Below are positions 6,501 to 11,252 of a stretch of 19,298 bases of DNA, piece after piece. Where the stretch lies: contig CP058707.1 in NCBI GenBank assembly GCA_013414745.1, positions 2,210,743 to 2,230,040 of the forward strand, written 5' to 3'. The stretch's first letter is position 1. Every line of letters begins with the position of its first letter. The notes under the pieces are model-generated. The model worked only from the letters and a program-made list of their open reading frames with translations. It did not search any database and was not told the origin of the DNA. The position numbers and the translations under genes are program-made. The stretch comes from Bacteroidota bacterium (lineage in GTDB: Bacteria; Bacteroidota; Bacteroidia; Chitinophagales; Chitinophagaceae).

Positions 6501-8935
6501 AACTACAACTGCTGGCCAAACATACAGCGGAACAATCAATCTGACTCCAGGTGCAGAACCTTTGGGAGAAACACCAAACAATGGAACAGCAACAGATGCG
6601 AATTCAAATCTGACGTTAGATTTTGGATTCTACCAACCAGTGAATGTTTCAGGAAATGTGTATGTGGATAATAATGGTCCGACGAATGTAGACGGAACCG
6701 GAACCGGAACAGCTGGAACAACTCAGTTGTATGCGAACCTGGTAGGACCAAACGGAAACGTTGTGGCGTCAGTGCCAGTAAATTCAAATGGAACCTATCA
6801 GTTTAATGATGTTGCACCAAATACAACATATACCATGGTGTTAAGTACAACACCTGGAACGGTTGGTAACCCTGCACCATCAACAACACTCCATCCGGTT
6901 GGAGCAATGTATCAGAAGATTGCTGCGATAATACCGGCAGCAGACTACAAATGGTCAAACTACAGTAGTTGTTGGTAATGTAGATGTTCCAAACGTGAAC
7001 TTCGGTATTACACAACCATTGTCTTTGGGTAATCTGGTATGGCATGATGAAAACAGAAACGGATTGAAAGATGCGAGTGAAACAGGTATTTCTGGTGCTA
7101 CGGTTTACCTCTATCAGGATGCGGATAACAATGGTGCACCAGATGGAGCATCCATTGCCAATACGACTACCAATAGCAACGGATTGTATGTGTTTAACAA
7201 CCTGATTCCTGGTAATTATATCGTTGGAGTAGTTCCTCCGGCGCCTGCCAGTGGAAATCCATTTGTAAGTAGCGCTGTGAACGAAACAAATCCGAATAGC
7301 AATGTCGATAATAATGATAATGGCCTTTATACCACATCAGGTCAAACTTACAGCGGAACGTCAATCTGATTGCTGGTGCAGAACCAACCGGAGAAACTCC
7401 AAATAATGCTACTGCGCCAGATGCCAATGCCAATCTGACTTTAGATTTTGCCTTCTTCCAGACCCTCAGTATATATGGTACTGTTTTCATCGACAACAAC
7501 GGACCAACAAATGTTGACGGAACAGGTACCGGTACCGCAGGAACAACTCAATTGTATGCCAACCTGATTGATGCGAATGGTAATGTCGTTGCCAGTGTTC
7601 CGGTAAATTCAAATGGAACGTACCAGTTCAATGATGTCAATCCAAACGCGAACTATTGTATGGTATTATCAACCACCCAAGGAAGCGTAGGTACACCGGC
7701 TCCTTCAACGACATTACCTGTTGTTGGAGAAACGTTTCAGAGGATTGTTGCGATAACAGTGGCAACGATGGGACGACCGATGGCAAGACCTGTTTTGCCG
7801 TAGGTGCTACCGATGTACAGAATATCAATTTCGGTATTACTCAACCATTGTCTGTTGGTAATTTGGTTTGGAATGATTTGGACCGTGATGGTGTGAAAGA
7901 TGCCAATGAAACAGGCATTGAAAATGCGGTTGTCAACCTGTATCGTGATGAGAATAATGATTGTCTGGCTGACGGTCCAGCAATTCTACAACCACAACGG
8001 ATGCCAATGGATTGTATGTATTCACCGATTTAAATCCAGGAAATACATTGTTGGTGTATTCCACCGGTAGTATCTGGCGGAAGTTATACCAGCAGTGCAG
8101 CAGGTGAAGAAAATAATCCGAATCTGGATGGTGATAATAATGATAATGGAACTGTTCAGGTGGGTACTGAAACACGCAGTTGTGCCGTAGCCTTTCTGCT
8201 GGTACAGAACCAAACGGTGAAACACCGAATAATGGTATCGTTCCTGATGCGAATGCAAATCTGACTGTTGATTTTGGATTCTTTGTTTGTCCGAACAACT
8301 GGGCTCCTGTTACAGTATCTGTTTGCGCAGGTACTACCGTGAACCTGACTACACTGGAACCTGTTGGTTATACCGGAGGTACTTGGTACAACAATGGAAA
8401 TGTAGTCACCAATCTGACGCACTGCAACGGTACGTTCTCTTATGTGTTTACAAACGGAACCTGTATGGCGAGCGGAACAGTACCTGGTACCACAAATACC
8501 TGATTACTCACCACAAATAACCATTACACCGGGTTGATTAATGGTGCTAAACCGGTACGTGTTGTGATTCGTGTGGATGAGTTGTTGAATATGAATTCAT
8601 GTACTCCGGTTTACGTGTTTGTGCCTCGTTTGGAACCACGTTATTCCTTCACCTGGAATCCGACCGCCACACAAATTGGTACAGGACCTACCGGTGCCGT
8701 AAACAATCCGGCCTGGCAGTATTTTCAGTAACCCGAATTTCTATGTGTTGGAAATACATTGGTCAAGTACATTCCCGCCATTGGGTAGTTCAAAGTTTGG
8801 TTTTGCCGGTGTATACGATCCGAACAACACGGATGGTGTAACTACCTTCTCTGTACAGATATTCAGGGAAGTGGCGGAGAAACCAATTTAACAAACAACA
8901 CGGATTCAGAGGAATTAATCTACTTCCGTAACTAA
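541..8935 (+). CDS. Giant secreted repeat protein A (adhesin-like), frame-disrupted
   Basis: This is a single gene of about 2,800 codons in principle, read through many 1-2 nt indels. In order it holds: a signal peptide; a carbohydrate-binding-like domain opening with NLVQNPSFENGTTSW; an unassigned beta-rich stretch (about 1170-1930); two 100-residue YRRCARRAGC modules (about 1936-2540); ten PKD/Ig-like repeats (2548-4957); eight SdrD-B-like domains (4958-8290); and a C-terminal domain ending ELIYFRN with TAA at 8933-8935. The start at 541 is chosen because residues 1-25 in that frame join, after removing one T from the T5 run at 611-615, to LVFALLGTLNMAAQ, giving a complete signal peptide before CTCPGN. 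SdrD-B domains are known calcium-binding rigid stalk modules, and PKD-like repeats are common in surface adhesins. The role in attachment is inferred. No T9SS sorting domain is visible at the end. The T9SS-sorted partner begins 35 nt downstream. Confidence 0.7.
644..1168 (+). CDS. Uninterrupted segment of protein A: signal peptide end and carbohydrate-binding-like domain
   Basis: This open stretch (174 residues from its first ATG) carries the end of the signal peptide (MAAQ) and the N-terminal domain of protein A. The motif N(L)VQNPSFENGTTSW with a following W-rich, S/T/N-rich beta region resembles the opening of CBM4/9-like and other galactose-binding-fold domains of secreted Bacteroidota proteins. 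Near its end, the frame should read YVQVAFTGTGS before KTDGWCVTV. The printed frame instead reads a short aberrant stretch there, because two indels between about 1035 and 1080 nearly cancel. It is not an independent gene: upstream reading continues in frame without an ATG as LVFALLGTLN. Confidence 0.55.
   Translation: MAAQCTCPGNLVQNPSFENGTTSWSWSGGNLSAGTGAVACGSYSGDFQITNSSSNWVSQTIGSGTIPAGSTINMNVYAGTHDNSFYHEVKIMYFTSSWGWISQTAVEVNKVLANSPVGPQLYTLTSSSGEYILCPGGIYRNRQLIKTDGWCVTVSTPTCDPNDAGAYYGFCALP
1304..1790 (+). CDS. Segment of protein A: unassigned beta-rich region
   Basis: Two overlapping frames (1304-1486 and 1413-1790) are one coding region shifted by an indel near 1470-1485, where the text passes from PDYQKQGYWRGA into STFNAPNGIDEIVIEHYDVV. 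The residues are rich in S, T, N, G, V and aromatics, as in secreted beta domains. A recognisable phrase is GCTATINGLQFKDPTGANT followed by a G-T-Y-N-I-SSLP turn. I do not recognise the family. It lies between the carbohydrate-binding-like domain and the Cys-rich modules. Confidence 0.45.
1936..2540 (+). repeat. Two tandem 100-residue Cys-rich YRRCARRAGC modules
   Basis: The unit reads GYDET.CG, a Gly-rich linker, ALEYMW.ISYDGGS.YTAIAG, ATYDPPVITQTTWYRR, then CARRAGC..WPGESNW. GYDET begins at the equivalent base 1976 in the first unit and 2276 in the second, an exact 300-bp period. Each unit is split by indels (for example near 2030-2050 and 2340-2360), but both halves are readable in adjacent frames. 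The second giant protein has one divergent copy at about 11826-12075 (YQWQQ, ETYDAPSVSATT, YRRKAKRDLCGDWVNS). These look like Ig-like modules of the type found between repeats in large Bacteroidota surface proteins, with conserved Cys probably forming disulfides. Confidence 0.6.
2290..2799 (+). CDS. Segment of protein A: second Cys-rich module and first PKD-like repeat
   Basis: This open frame of 169 residues covers EYMWSISYDGG through CARRAGCSSWPGESNWVKKD and then the first PKD-like repeat, opening VANAGVDKNLNCSTTSTTIG. It shows the direct join between the Cys-rich modules and the PKD array. The repeat loses frame inside, where the expected TASGLSSTSAAQP...TYTVTV text slips, and continues in another frame. 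It belongs to the giant gene and has no start of its own. Confidence 0.45.
   Translation: MRNIRRSFIDSGFNACIRWNRCFEYMWSISYDGGSTYTAIAGANGATYDPPVITQTTWYRRCARRAGCSSWPGESNWVKKDLCPSPVANAGVDKNLNCSTTSTTIGTCCCGPHLPWSPASGLSSTSAAQPMQTIINNFLYRYSHQFLWLYCNRCSDCECEYNTTDSEWR
2548..4957 (+). repeat. Array of ten PKD/Ig-like repeats in protein A
   Basis: Each unit of about 81 residues follows the pattern A(D/N)AG.DK.LNCTTTST.IGT, then AGNTYSWSPATGLSATN, AQPTANPTSTTTYTVTVTGS and NGCTATDVVIVNVNTTPP. Two Cys per unit (LNC and NGC) are regularly spaced and could form an intradomain disulfide. Approximate starts are 2548, 2790, 3027, 3270, 3509, 3752, 3996, 4238, 4477 and 4720. Units 2, 4 and 6 are a variant subtype opening GGNGGTITCTSNTSG. 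Units 2-7 form three nearly identical pairs with a nominal 486-bp period. The fold is inferred from the SWSPA..L and TYTVTVT..NGC strands typical of PKD/Ig-like domains. Spacer or adhesive stalk function is likely. Confidence 0.7.
3855..4619 (+). CDS. Longest uninterrupted segment of the PKD array in protein A
   Basis: This is 254 residues without a break, covering three and a half PKD/Ig-like repeats with the conserved DAGADKNLNCTTTSTTIG, YSWSPATGLS and YTVTVT.S.GCTATD blocks. It is the best place to see the true repeat length and Cys spacing. The frame is lost at about 4600-4620, where a duplicated ACC/AGTTCA stretch replaces the expected LSSTTVAQP. It is part of the giant gene, not a separate one. 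Confidence 0.55.
   Translation: MPATGLSATNIAQPTANPTSTTTYTVTVTGSNGCTATATVTINVNKTVPTADAGADKNLNCTTTSTTIGTAGVVGNSYSWSPATGLSSTTVAQPTANPIATTTYTVTVTNSASGCTATDVVIVNVNTTPPTANAGLDKTLNCTTTSTQIGSAAIAGNTYSWSPSNGLSATNVAQPMASPSMTTSYTVTVTGSNGCTASDVVLVTIDAGVPTADAGPDKTVNCTTSSVTIGTQAIPGYTYSWLPNGMNSTLSSTT
5133..6155 (+). CDS. Longest open segment of protein A: SdrD-B-like domains
   Basis: These 340 residues include the end of the first SdrD-B-like domain (YYVKFPTSTNANN), a full canonical domain (SLGNQVWIDADRDGIKD, TVYLYADANNDGSPDG, YIVGVVPP) and a full second-type domain (VSGNVYVDNNGP, LYANLVGPNGNVVASVPV). The first dozen residues are out of frame; the true coding joins from the frame ending QYNFKICN at about 5160-5175. 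The frame runs off at its end, because the expected EDCCDNTGNDG is present one frame over at 6089-6121. No independent start or ribosome-binding site supports a separate gene. Confidence 0.55.
   Translation: MVLPVSTILKSVIRNYYVKFPTSTNANNTLTTQTTTAGTDNNSDANTSNGMSPVFTINTAGTGVAKNNPTIDAGFVSYLSLGNQVWIDADRDGIKDAGESGLAGATVYLYADANNDGSPDGPAVASTSSNSSGYYVFNNLLQGNYIVGVVPPSPASGNPYSSSPVNETNPNSNVDNNDNGVTTTAGQTYSGTINLTPGAEPLGETPNNGTATDANSNLTLDFGFYQPVNVSGNVYVDNNGPTNVDGTGTGTAGTTQLYANLVGPNGNVVASVPVNSNGTYQFNDVAPNTTYTMVLSTTPGTVGNPAPSTTLHPVGAMYQKIAAIIPATTDYKWPNYGSCG
5577..7000. repeat. Near-identical 826-bp tandem duplication inside the SdrD-B array
   Basis: Bases from about 5577 to 6180 recur at about 6403 to 7000 with an offset of 826 bp in the central part (for example 5710-5961 against 6536-6787) and only scattered differences, including small indels. 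Each copy encodes the end of a canonical SdrD-B-like domain plus a complete second-type domain. The offset is not a multiple of three, so at least one copy carries a net indel. A third, clearly more diverged copy follows at about 7229-7835. This is a recent internal expansion of the stalk. Confidence 0.75.
6139..6978 (+). CDS. Open segment of protein A: second duplicated SdrD-B pair
   Basis: These 279 residues open with the domain-junction text VDVPNVNFGITQPLSLGNLVWNDVNRDG, then lose frame briefly (6240-6320) before TTNSSGLYVFNGLTPGNYIVGVVPP. They continue through the second-type domain. The residues from GVVPPSPASGNPYSSS onward are essentially identical to the preceding copy. The segment ends where the EDCCDNTG loop (from 6915) lies in another frame. 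It is part of the giant gene. Confidence 0.5.
   Translation: MVVVGNVDVPNVNFGITQPLSLGNLVWNDVNRDGQKMRQRVVLQELPFICMLMRTMMVHQTDAIANTTTNSSGLYVFNGLTPGNYIVGVVPPSPASGNPYSSSPVNETNPNSNVDNNDNGVTTTAGQTYSGTINLTPGAEPLGETPNNGTATDANSNLTLDFGFYQPVNVSGNVYVDNNGPTNVDGTGTGTAGTTQLYANLVGPNGNVVASVPVNSNGTYQFNDVAPNTTYTMVLSTTPGTVGNPAPSTTLHPVGAMYQKIAAIIPAADYKWSNYSSCW
6995..7369 (+). CDS. Open segment of protein A: fourth canonical SdrD-B-like domain
   Basis: These 124 residues begin NFGITQPLSLGNLVWHDENRNGLKD, continue TVYLYQDADNNGAPDG and YIVGVVPPAPASGNP, and break after TSGQTYSGT at about 7360, where one base is missing before INLIAGAEPTGETPNN. The loops DENRNGLKD and DADNNGAPDG are the calcium-binding type. The sequence differs from the preceding two copies at many synonymous and some replacement sites, so this copy is older. 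Confidence 0.5.
   Translation: MNFGITQPLSLGNLVWHDENRNGLKDASETGISGATVYLYQDADNNGAPDGASIANTTTNSNGLYVFNNLIPGNYIVGVVPPAPASGNPFVSSAVNETNPNSNVDNNDNGLYTTSGQTYSGTSI
8290..8935 (+). CDS. C-terminal domain of protein A
   Basis: The region after the last SdrD-B-like domain starts CPNNWAPVTVSVCAGTTVN and includes a WYNNGNVVTN strand, the phrase GAKPVRVVIRVDELLNMNS, then C.PVYVFVPRLEPRYSFTWN and a terminal NLTNNTDSEELIYFRN before TAA at 8933-8935. The equivalent region of giant protein B (16550-17203) is nearly identical and nearly unbroken, which lets the indels here be placed at about 8420-8500, 8535, 8729, 8755, 8795 and 8863. It lacks the PNP....V and (K)GSVKF features of a T9SS type A sorting domain. 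I do not recognise the family. Its conservation in both giants argues that it matters for export, anchoring or partner contact. Confidence 0.6.
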
Positions 8936-8970
8936 AAATAATTTCATTCTTCAACGATAAAAACAAGAAA

Positions 8971-9636
8971 ATGAAAAAGATACAATTGATCGTATTAGCC
9001 CTTCTGCTGAGTGTAGGAGGAGCCCTGGCCCAGACCGCCTACAATCCGTTCACGCAGAACATCCACTTTGAACCTGAACCAACGGTGATTGGTTTCTCTT
9101 GTGGAGATACCCCGGATGTCGTATTCACGATGGGCTTAACCACTGCCGACAATGCGACGCAATGGCAAACGAATCCATTAACAATTACCATTTGTGTATC
9201 CGGATTTACGATGGAAGGCCCTGCCAGCACAGTGGTCAGTGGTGCTTACGCGAGCAATTTCGATTGGGAATATGATTCCTTTGCCCCGAATTGTTTGGTA
9301 GGTGTTCAAAAACAAACGCTGATCGGAACGGGTCCTGATCCTTTATTCCCGGATCCCTTATCCAGCGGAGAGATTCGTGTGAAGCTGAAAGTACCTGAAA
9401 CCTCACCGATCAGTACCGTACTGGCCGTAAATGTGAACTTACAGGTTCCGGGTTACATGAATCAGTTTAACTCACAGAGTGATGATAATGAAGCGACACA
9501 AACGCAAACCTTTTGTTCGTTAAAAATCAGCGGTCATGTGTATAACGATACCACGAATGATGCGACCACCCAGGACAATATGGTGAATGGTCCGGTGATA
9601 TATAATCCAAGGATACCCAATTGTTTGCGCATTTGA
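8971..9636 (+). CDS. Open N-terminal segment of the T9SS partner, copy A
   Basis: These 221 residues, as printed, carry the signal peptide, the whole N-terminal domain and the start of the SdrD-B-like domain (KISGHVYNDTTNDATTQD). It ends prematurely because one A is missing near 9610, where copy B reads NPKDTQLFAHLMSPSG. A gene caller would report this as a truncated protein. Confidence 0.6.
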   Translation: MKKIQLIVLALLLSVGGALAQTAYNPFTQNIHFEPEPTVIGFSCGDTPDVVFTMGLTTADNATQWQTNPLTITICVSGFTMEGPASTVVSGAYASNFDWEYDSFAPNCLVGVQKQTLIGTGPDPLFPDPLSSGEIRVKLKVPETSPISTVLAVNVNLQVPGYMNQFNSQSDDNEATQTQTFCSLKISGHVYNDTTNDATTQDNMVNGPVIYNPRIPNCLRI

Positions 9637-10514
9637 TGAGTCCATCGGGTGTGGTATTGGCCATCGTGCAATAGGCCAAGATGGTTACTATGAGTTTTTG
9701 AATGTGCCTCCGAGCAGTGGCAGTACGCCTATCAACTATTCCGTGGTATTAAGTATCAACCAGGGAACAGTAGGCGGTCAGGCACCAGTGATCGAATTGC
9801 CATCGACCTGGATTCATACGGGTGAAGATTGTTGTGATCGGATTGGTGATGATGGCGTATCCGACGGAACGATAGAGGTACCGGTTACAAATTTCAGTCG
9901 TCAGAATGTTGATTTTGGAATCTGGACGCCTACGCCAACGGGTCCCTTACCGACCACGTACAAAGATTTTTATGTGAGTGCGTTTAATTGTCAGGGTGTA
10001 TTAAGTTGGACGACAACGATGGAACAGAACACCTCGCATGTAGAGATTTATCGCAAGGATATGAAAGGTGGCGTGTTTAATAAGATAGGCGTGGTACTTG
10101 CAGCGGGCAATAGCTCAACGCCTAAGACGTATAGCTATGTAGATAAAGAAGTGCAGAGTCAGGAAGAGTTGTATGAGTACCAATTACGATTTGTAGACAT
10201 CGATCAAATGGAGTTTATCCGAGATCGCAGTCTGAAGATGGATTGTGGAGGTCCATCGGCAGAAGTGCTGGTATTCCCGAATCCTGCGAAGAGTCAGGTG
10301 AATGTGGTTTATCTGGCTGAAGAAGAGGGACAGATATTGGAGTTGGATGTGGTAGACCTGGCAGGTCGTAAAATTGCCGGTAAGGGTGTAGAGTTGAAAG
10401 CGGGGAATAATGTAATTAACCTGGATATCAGCAGCATCGCAACGGGCCAATACTTTTACGCTATAGTGTGGCTGAAACCGGAACGAAAGGTTCGGTGAAG
10501 TTTTGAAAGACTGA
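8971..10514 (+). CDS. T9SS-sorted secreted partner protein, copy A (frame-disrupted)
   Basis: The start ATG at 8971 follows an A-rich leader and gives a signal peptide, MKKIQLIVLALLLSVGGALA, then QTAYNPF. Domains in order: an unassigned N-terminal domain (about residues 21-185: AYNPFTQNIHFEPEPT, VFTMGLTTAD, QWQTNPL, QTQTFC); an SdrD-B-like domain ending in the GEDCCDRIGDDGVSDG loop; an Fn3-like domain (VLSWTTTMEQNTSHVEIYRK); and a type A Por/T9SS sorting domain (VLVFPNPAKSQVNVVY to GSVKFLKD) that would direct export and surface attachment. Compared with copy B it lacks one base near 9610 and 9669 and two near 10206. Both copies appear to lack one base near 10226 and 10468, and copy A one more near 10502. 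Restoring these gives 1551 nt and 516 residues, with TGA at 10512-10514. As printed, it splits into 8971-9636 and 9698-10498. Confidence 0.8.
9698..10498 (+). CDS. Open C-terminal segment of the T9SS partner, copy A
   Basis: These 266 residues, as printed, carry the end of the SdrD-B-like domain with the HTGEDCCDRIGDDGVSDG loop, the Fn3-like domain and most of the T9SS sorting domain. The internal ATG is not a real start: upstream bases keep coding in frame (GYYEFLNVPP). The printed end WLKPERKVR is out of frame; shifting by one base gives VAETGTKGSVKF, as expected for a sorting domain. Confidence 0.6.
   Translation: MNVPPSSGSTPINYSVVLSINQGTVGGQAPVIELPSTWIHTGEDCCDRIGDDGVSDGTIEVPVTNFSRQNVDFGIWTPTPTGPLPTTYKDFYVSAFNCQGVLSWTTTMEQNTSHVEIYRKDMKGGVFNKIGVVLAAGNSSTPKTYSYVDKEVQSQEELYEYQLRFVDIDQMEFIRDRSLKMDCGGPSAEVLVFPNPAKSQVNVVYLAEEEGQILELDVVDLAGRKIAGKGVELKAGNNVINLDISSIATGQYFYAIVWLKPERKVR
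10265..10514 (+). other. T9SS type A C-terminal sorting domain, copy A
   Basis: The motif sequence is typical of TIGR04183-like domains: VFPNPAKSQVNVVY, then LDVVDLAGRKIAGKGVELKAG, then INLDISSIATGQYFYAIV and, after restoring one base, AETGTKGSVKFLKD. Such domains are cleaved on the cell surface and the protein is linked to anionic LPS or released (established for Porphyromonas and Flavobacterium). Confidence 0.8.
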
Positions 10515-10535
10515 GTTTTCTTTGAATAAATAAGT

Positions 10536-10565
10536 AGAGGCTGTCCCTTGCGGATGGCCTCTTTT
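10536..10565 (+). terminator. Rho-independent terminator after cassette A
   Basis: AGAGGCTGTCC (10536-10546) pairs with GGATGGCCTCT (10552-10562) through 11 pairs, two of them G-T, around the loop CTTGC, followed by a T-run to 10565. It begins 22 nt after the inferred stop of the small gene and closes the two-gene unit. Confidence 0.8.
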
Positions 10566-10739
10566 GGGTCAGGTGATTACGAAACACGGATAGTTTACCA
10601 AAACGAGAAATAAGGTAGTCTATTGTTTTGTGGTATAATCCCGCCACAATAGCCGTTTTTGGATTCATCGGGATAGCGTAAATGAAGATGGTCTTATACC
10701 TCTTTCCTTAAGGAAAACAGAGAGTTCGTAGCTGAAATG
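10566..10739. other. Intercassette region, left part
   Basis: No convincing gene is visible. It holds a bulged hairpin, CTATTG (10620-10625) and TGG (10631-10633) against CCACAATAG (10644-10652), followed by CCGTTTTT, and a 14-bp palindrome TTTCCTTAAGGAAA at 10703-10716. Reverse-strand frames through here are short and stop-interrupted. The region may be the 5' part of the structured RNA candidate next to it. Confidence 0.4.
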
Positions 10740-10925
10740 AATTCCGGGTTTGGGCCAGGGATGGAAGCTGGCTACCCCACCTGACGAAGGAGGGTGGAGT
10801 AGCGCATACAGCCCGGTGCCGCCAGGAGGAATCCTATTTAATCAGGAGTGAAGAATGCGGCAGGCCCCAAGAAAATCTAAATTTTAAGTGAATCTCTTCC
10901 AGGAGGGCCCTTCAATGCCAGCCAA
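10740..10925 (+). ncRNA. Candidate structured RNA (GC-rich, multi-branched)
   Basis: This patch is much richer in G and C than the A/T-rich DNA that follows. CCGGG (10744-10748) pairs with CCCGG (10812-10816) and encloses two hairpins: GCCAG (10754-10758) with CTGGC (10768-10772), and CTAC plus CCACC (10772-10781) with GGTGG plus GTAG (10793-10802). Position 10772 can join only one of the two hairpins. More G- and C-rich blocks (GCCGCCAGGAGG, GGCAGGCCCC, GGAGGGCCC) follow to 10925. No RNA family that I know (SRP, 6S, tmRNA, RNase P, tRNA) fits. The strand is uncertain. It could also be a remnant of a multi-copy intergenic element. No open frame longer than about 25 codons covers it convincingly on either strand. 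Confidence 0.35.
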
Positions 10926-11160
10926 CTACACTATATCTAGAGTTAATTGTTATATCTTAAAGGACAAATCCGTATAAATTATAAAAAAATATATATTACA
11001 CCAACTTAACAATACCTTAACAAGACGATTTTAAGGCAAAAAAGACATAGTGTAATTTAATTATATATTATATGTTATTGTCTATCAATTAGATACGTAA
11101 ATAATAATCTAATTATACAATAAAAGCCCATATAGGCACACAAGGGGAGGGTGCTACCTA
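10926..11160. other. AT-rich intergenic region upstream of cassette B
   Basis: The composition is strongly A/T, similar to that at 300-420 before cassette A. CCTTAA (11015-11020) and TTAAGG (11031-11036) form a small inverted repeat. ATTTTAAGGCAAA at 11028-11040 resembles ATTTTAAGGGCAAA at 453-466 before cassette A, possibly a shared upstream element. No gene is visible. Confidence 0.4.
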
Positions 11161-11190
11161 TTTGTAACACAGAACACTGGATTACATTTG
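11161..11190 (+). promoter_or_regulatory. Bacteroidota-type promoter of cassette B
   Basis: TTTG (11161-11164) and TACATTTG (11183-11190), separated by 18 nt, fit the Bacteroidota -33/-7 consensus (TTTG - about 19 nt - TAnnTTTG). Transcription would start near 11197, leaving a leader of about 56 nt before the ATG at 11253. The same -7 octamer precedes cassette A at 485-492. Confidence 0.65.
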
Positions 11191-11252
11191 CGACGCAAAC
11201 GAATCAAATTAACCAATTACACAATTCAATAATCGTGCCAAACTATTCGCAA

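Larger units (their letters stand above)
4958..8290 (+). repeat. Array of eight SdrD-B-like domains in protein A
   Basis: Canonical units open with LGN.VW.D.N.DG..D..E.G and continue TVYLY.DANNDG.PDG, then Y.VGVVPP. They start near 4968, 5370, 6198, 7020 and 7850. A second type opens SGNVYVDNNGPTNVDGTGTGTAG and ends in a GEDCCDN.GNDG..DG loop; these start near 5818, 6645 and 7465. The D-rich loops are the calcium-binding signature of SdrD-B/Cna-B-type domains, which stiffen surface-protein stalks in the presence of calcium (established for Staphylococcus SdrD; inferred here). Canonical and second types alternate, so the true repeat unit is a pair of about 826 bp, with the first two pairs nearly identical. 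Confidence 0.75.
7735..10512 (+). repeat. Cassette duplication, left arm (about 2.8 kb)
   Basis: This block matches 15995-18785. It spans the last SdrD-B-like domain and C-terminal domain of the giant gene, the 35-nt spacer and the entire small gene. Identity is patchy over about 7880-8120, with many synonymous changes, and higher from about 8120. It is close to complete across the small gene, then ends within a few bases of the small gene's stop codon (GAAAGACT shared, then unrelated). The gradient suggests an old duplication later homogenised by gene conversion at the small gene. Confidence 0.8.

Noticed and set aside
10456..10668. Minus-strand frame of 70 residues starting MNPKTAIVAGLYHK
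   Set aside because: It runs across the terminator of cassette A and into the antisense of the T9SS sorting-domain tail, has no upstream signal and no recognisable domain. It is more likely chance or the antisense of a structured region.
11151..11252. Earlier start for giant gene B at 11151
   Set aside because: This extension overlaps the -33/-7 promoter boxes and does not look like a signal peptide, whereas ATG 11253 opens MKKTYSFF and leads, after one slip, to a good signal peptide.
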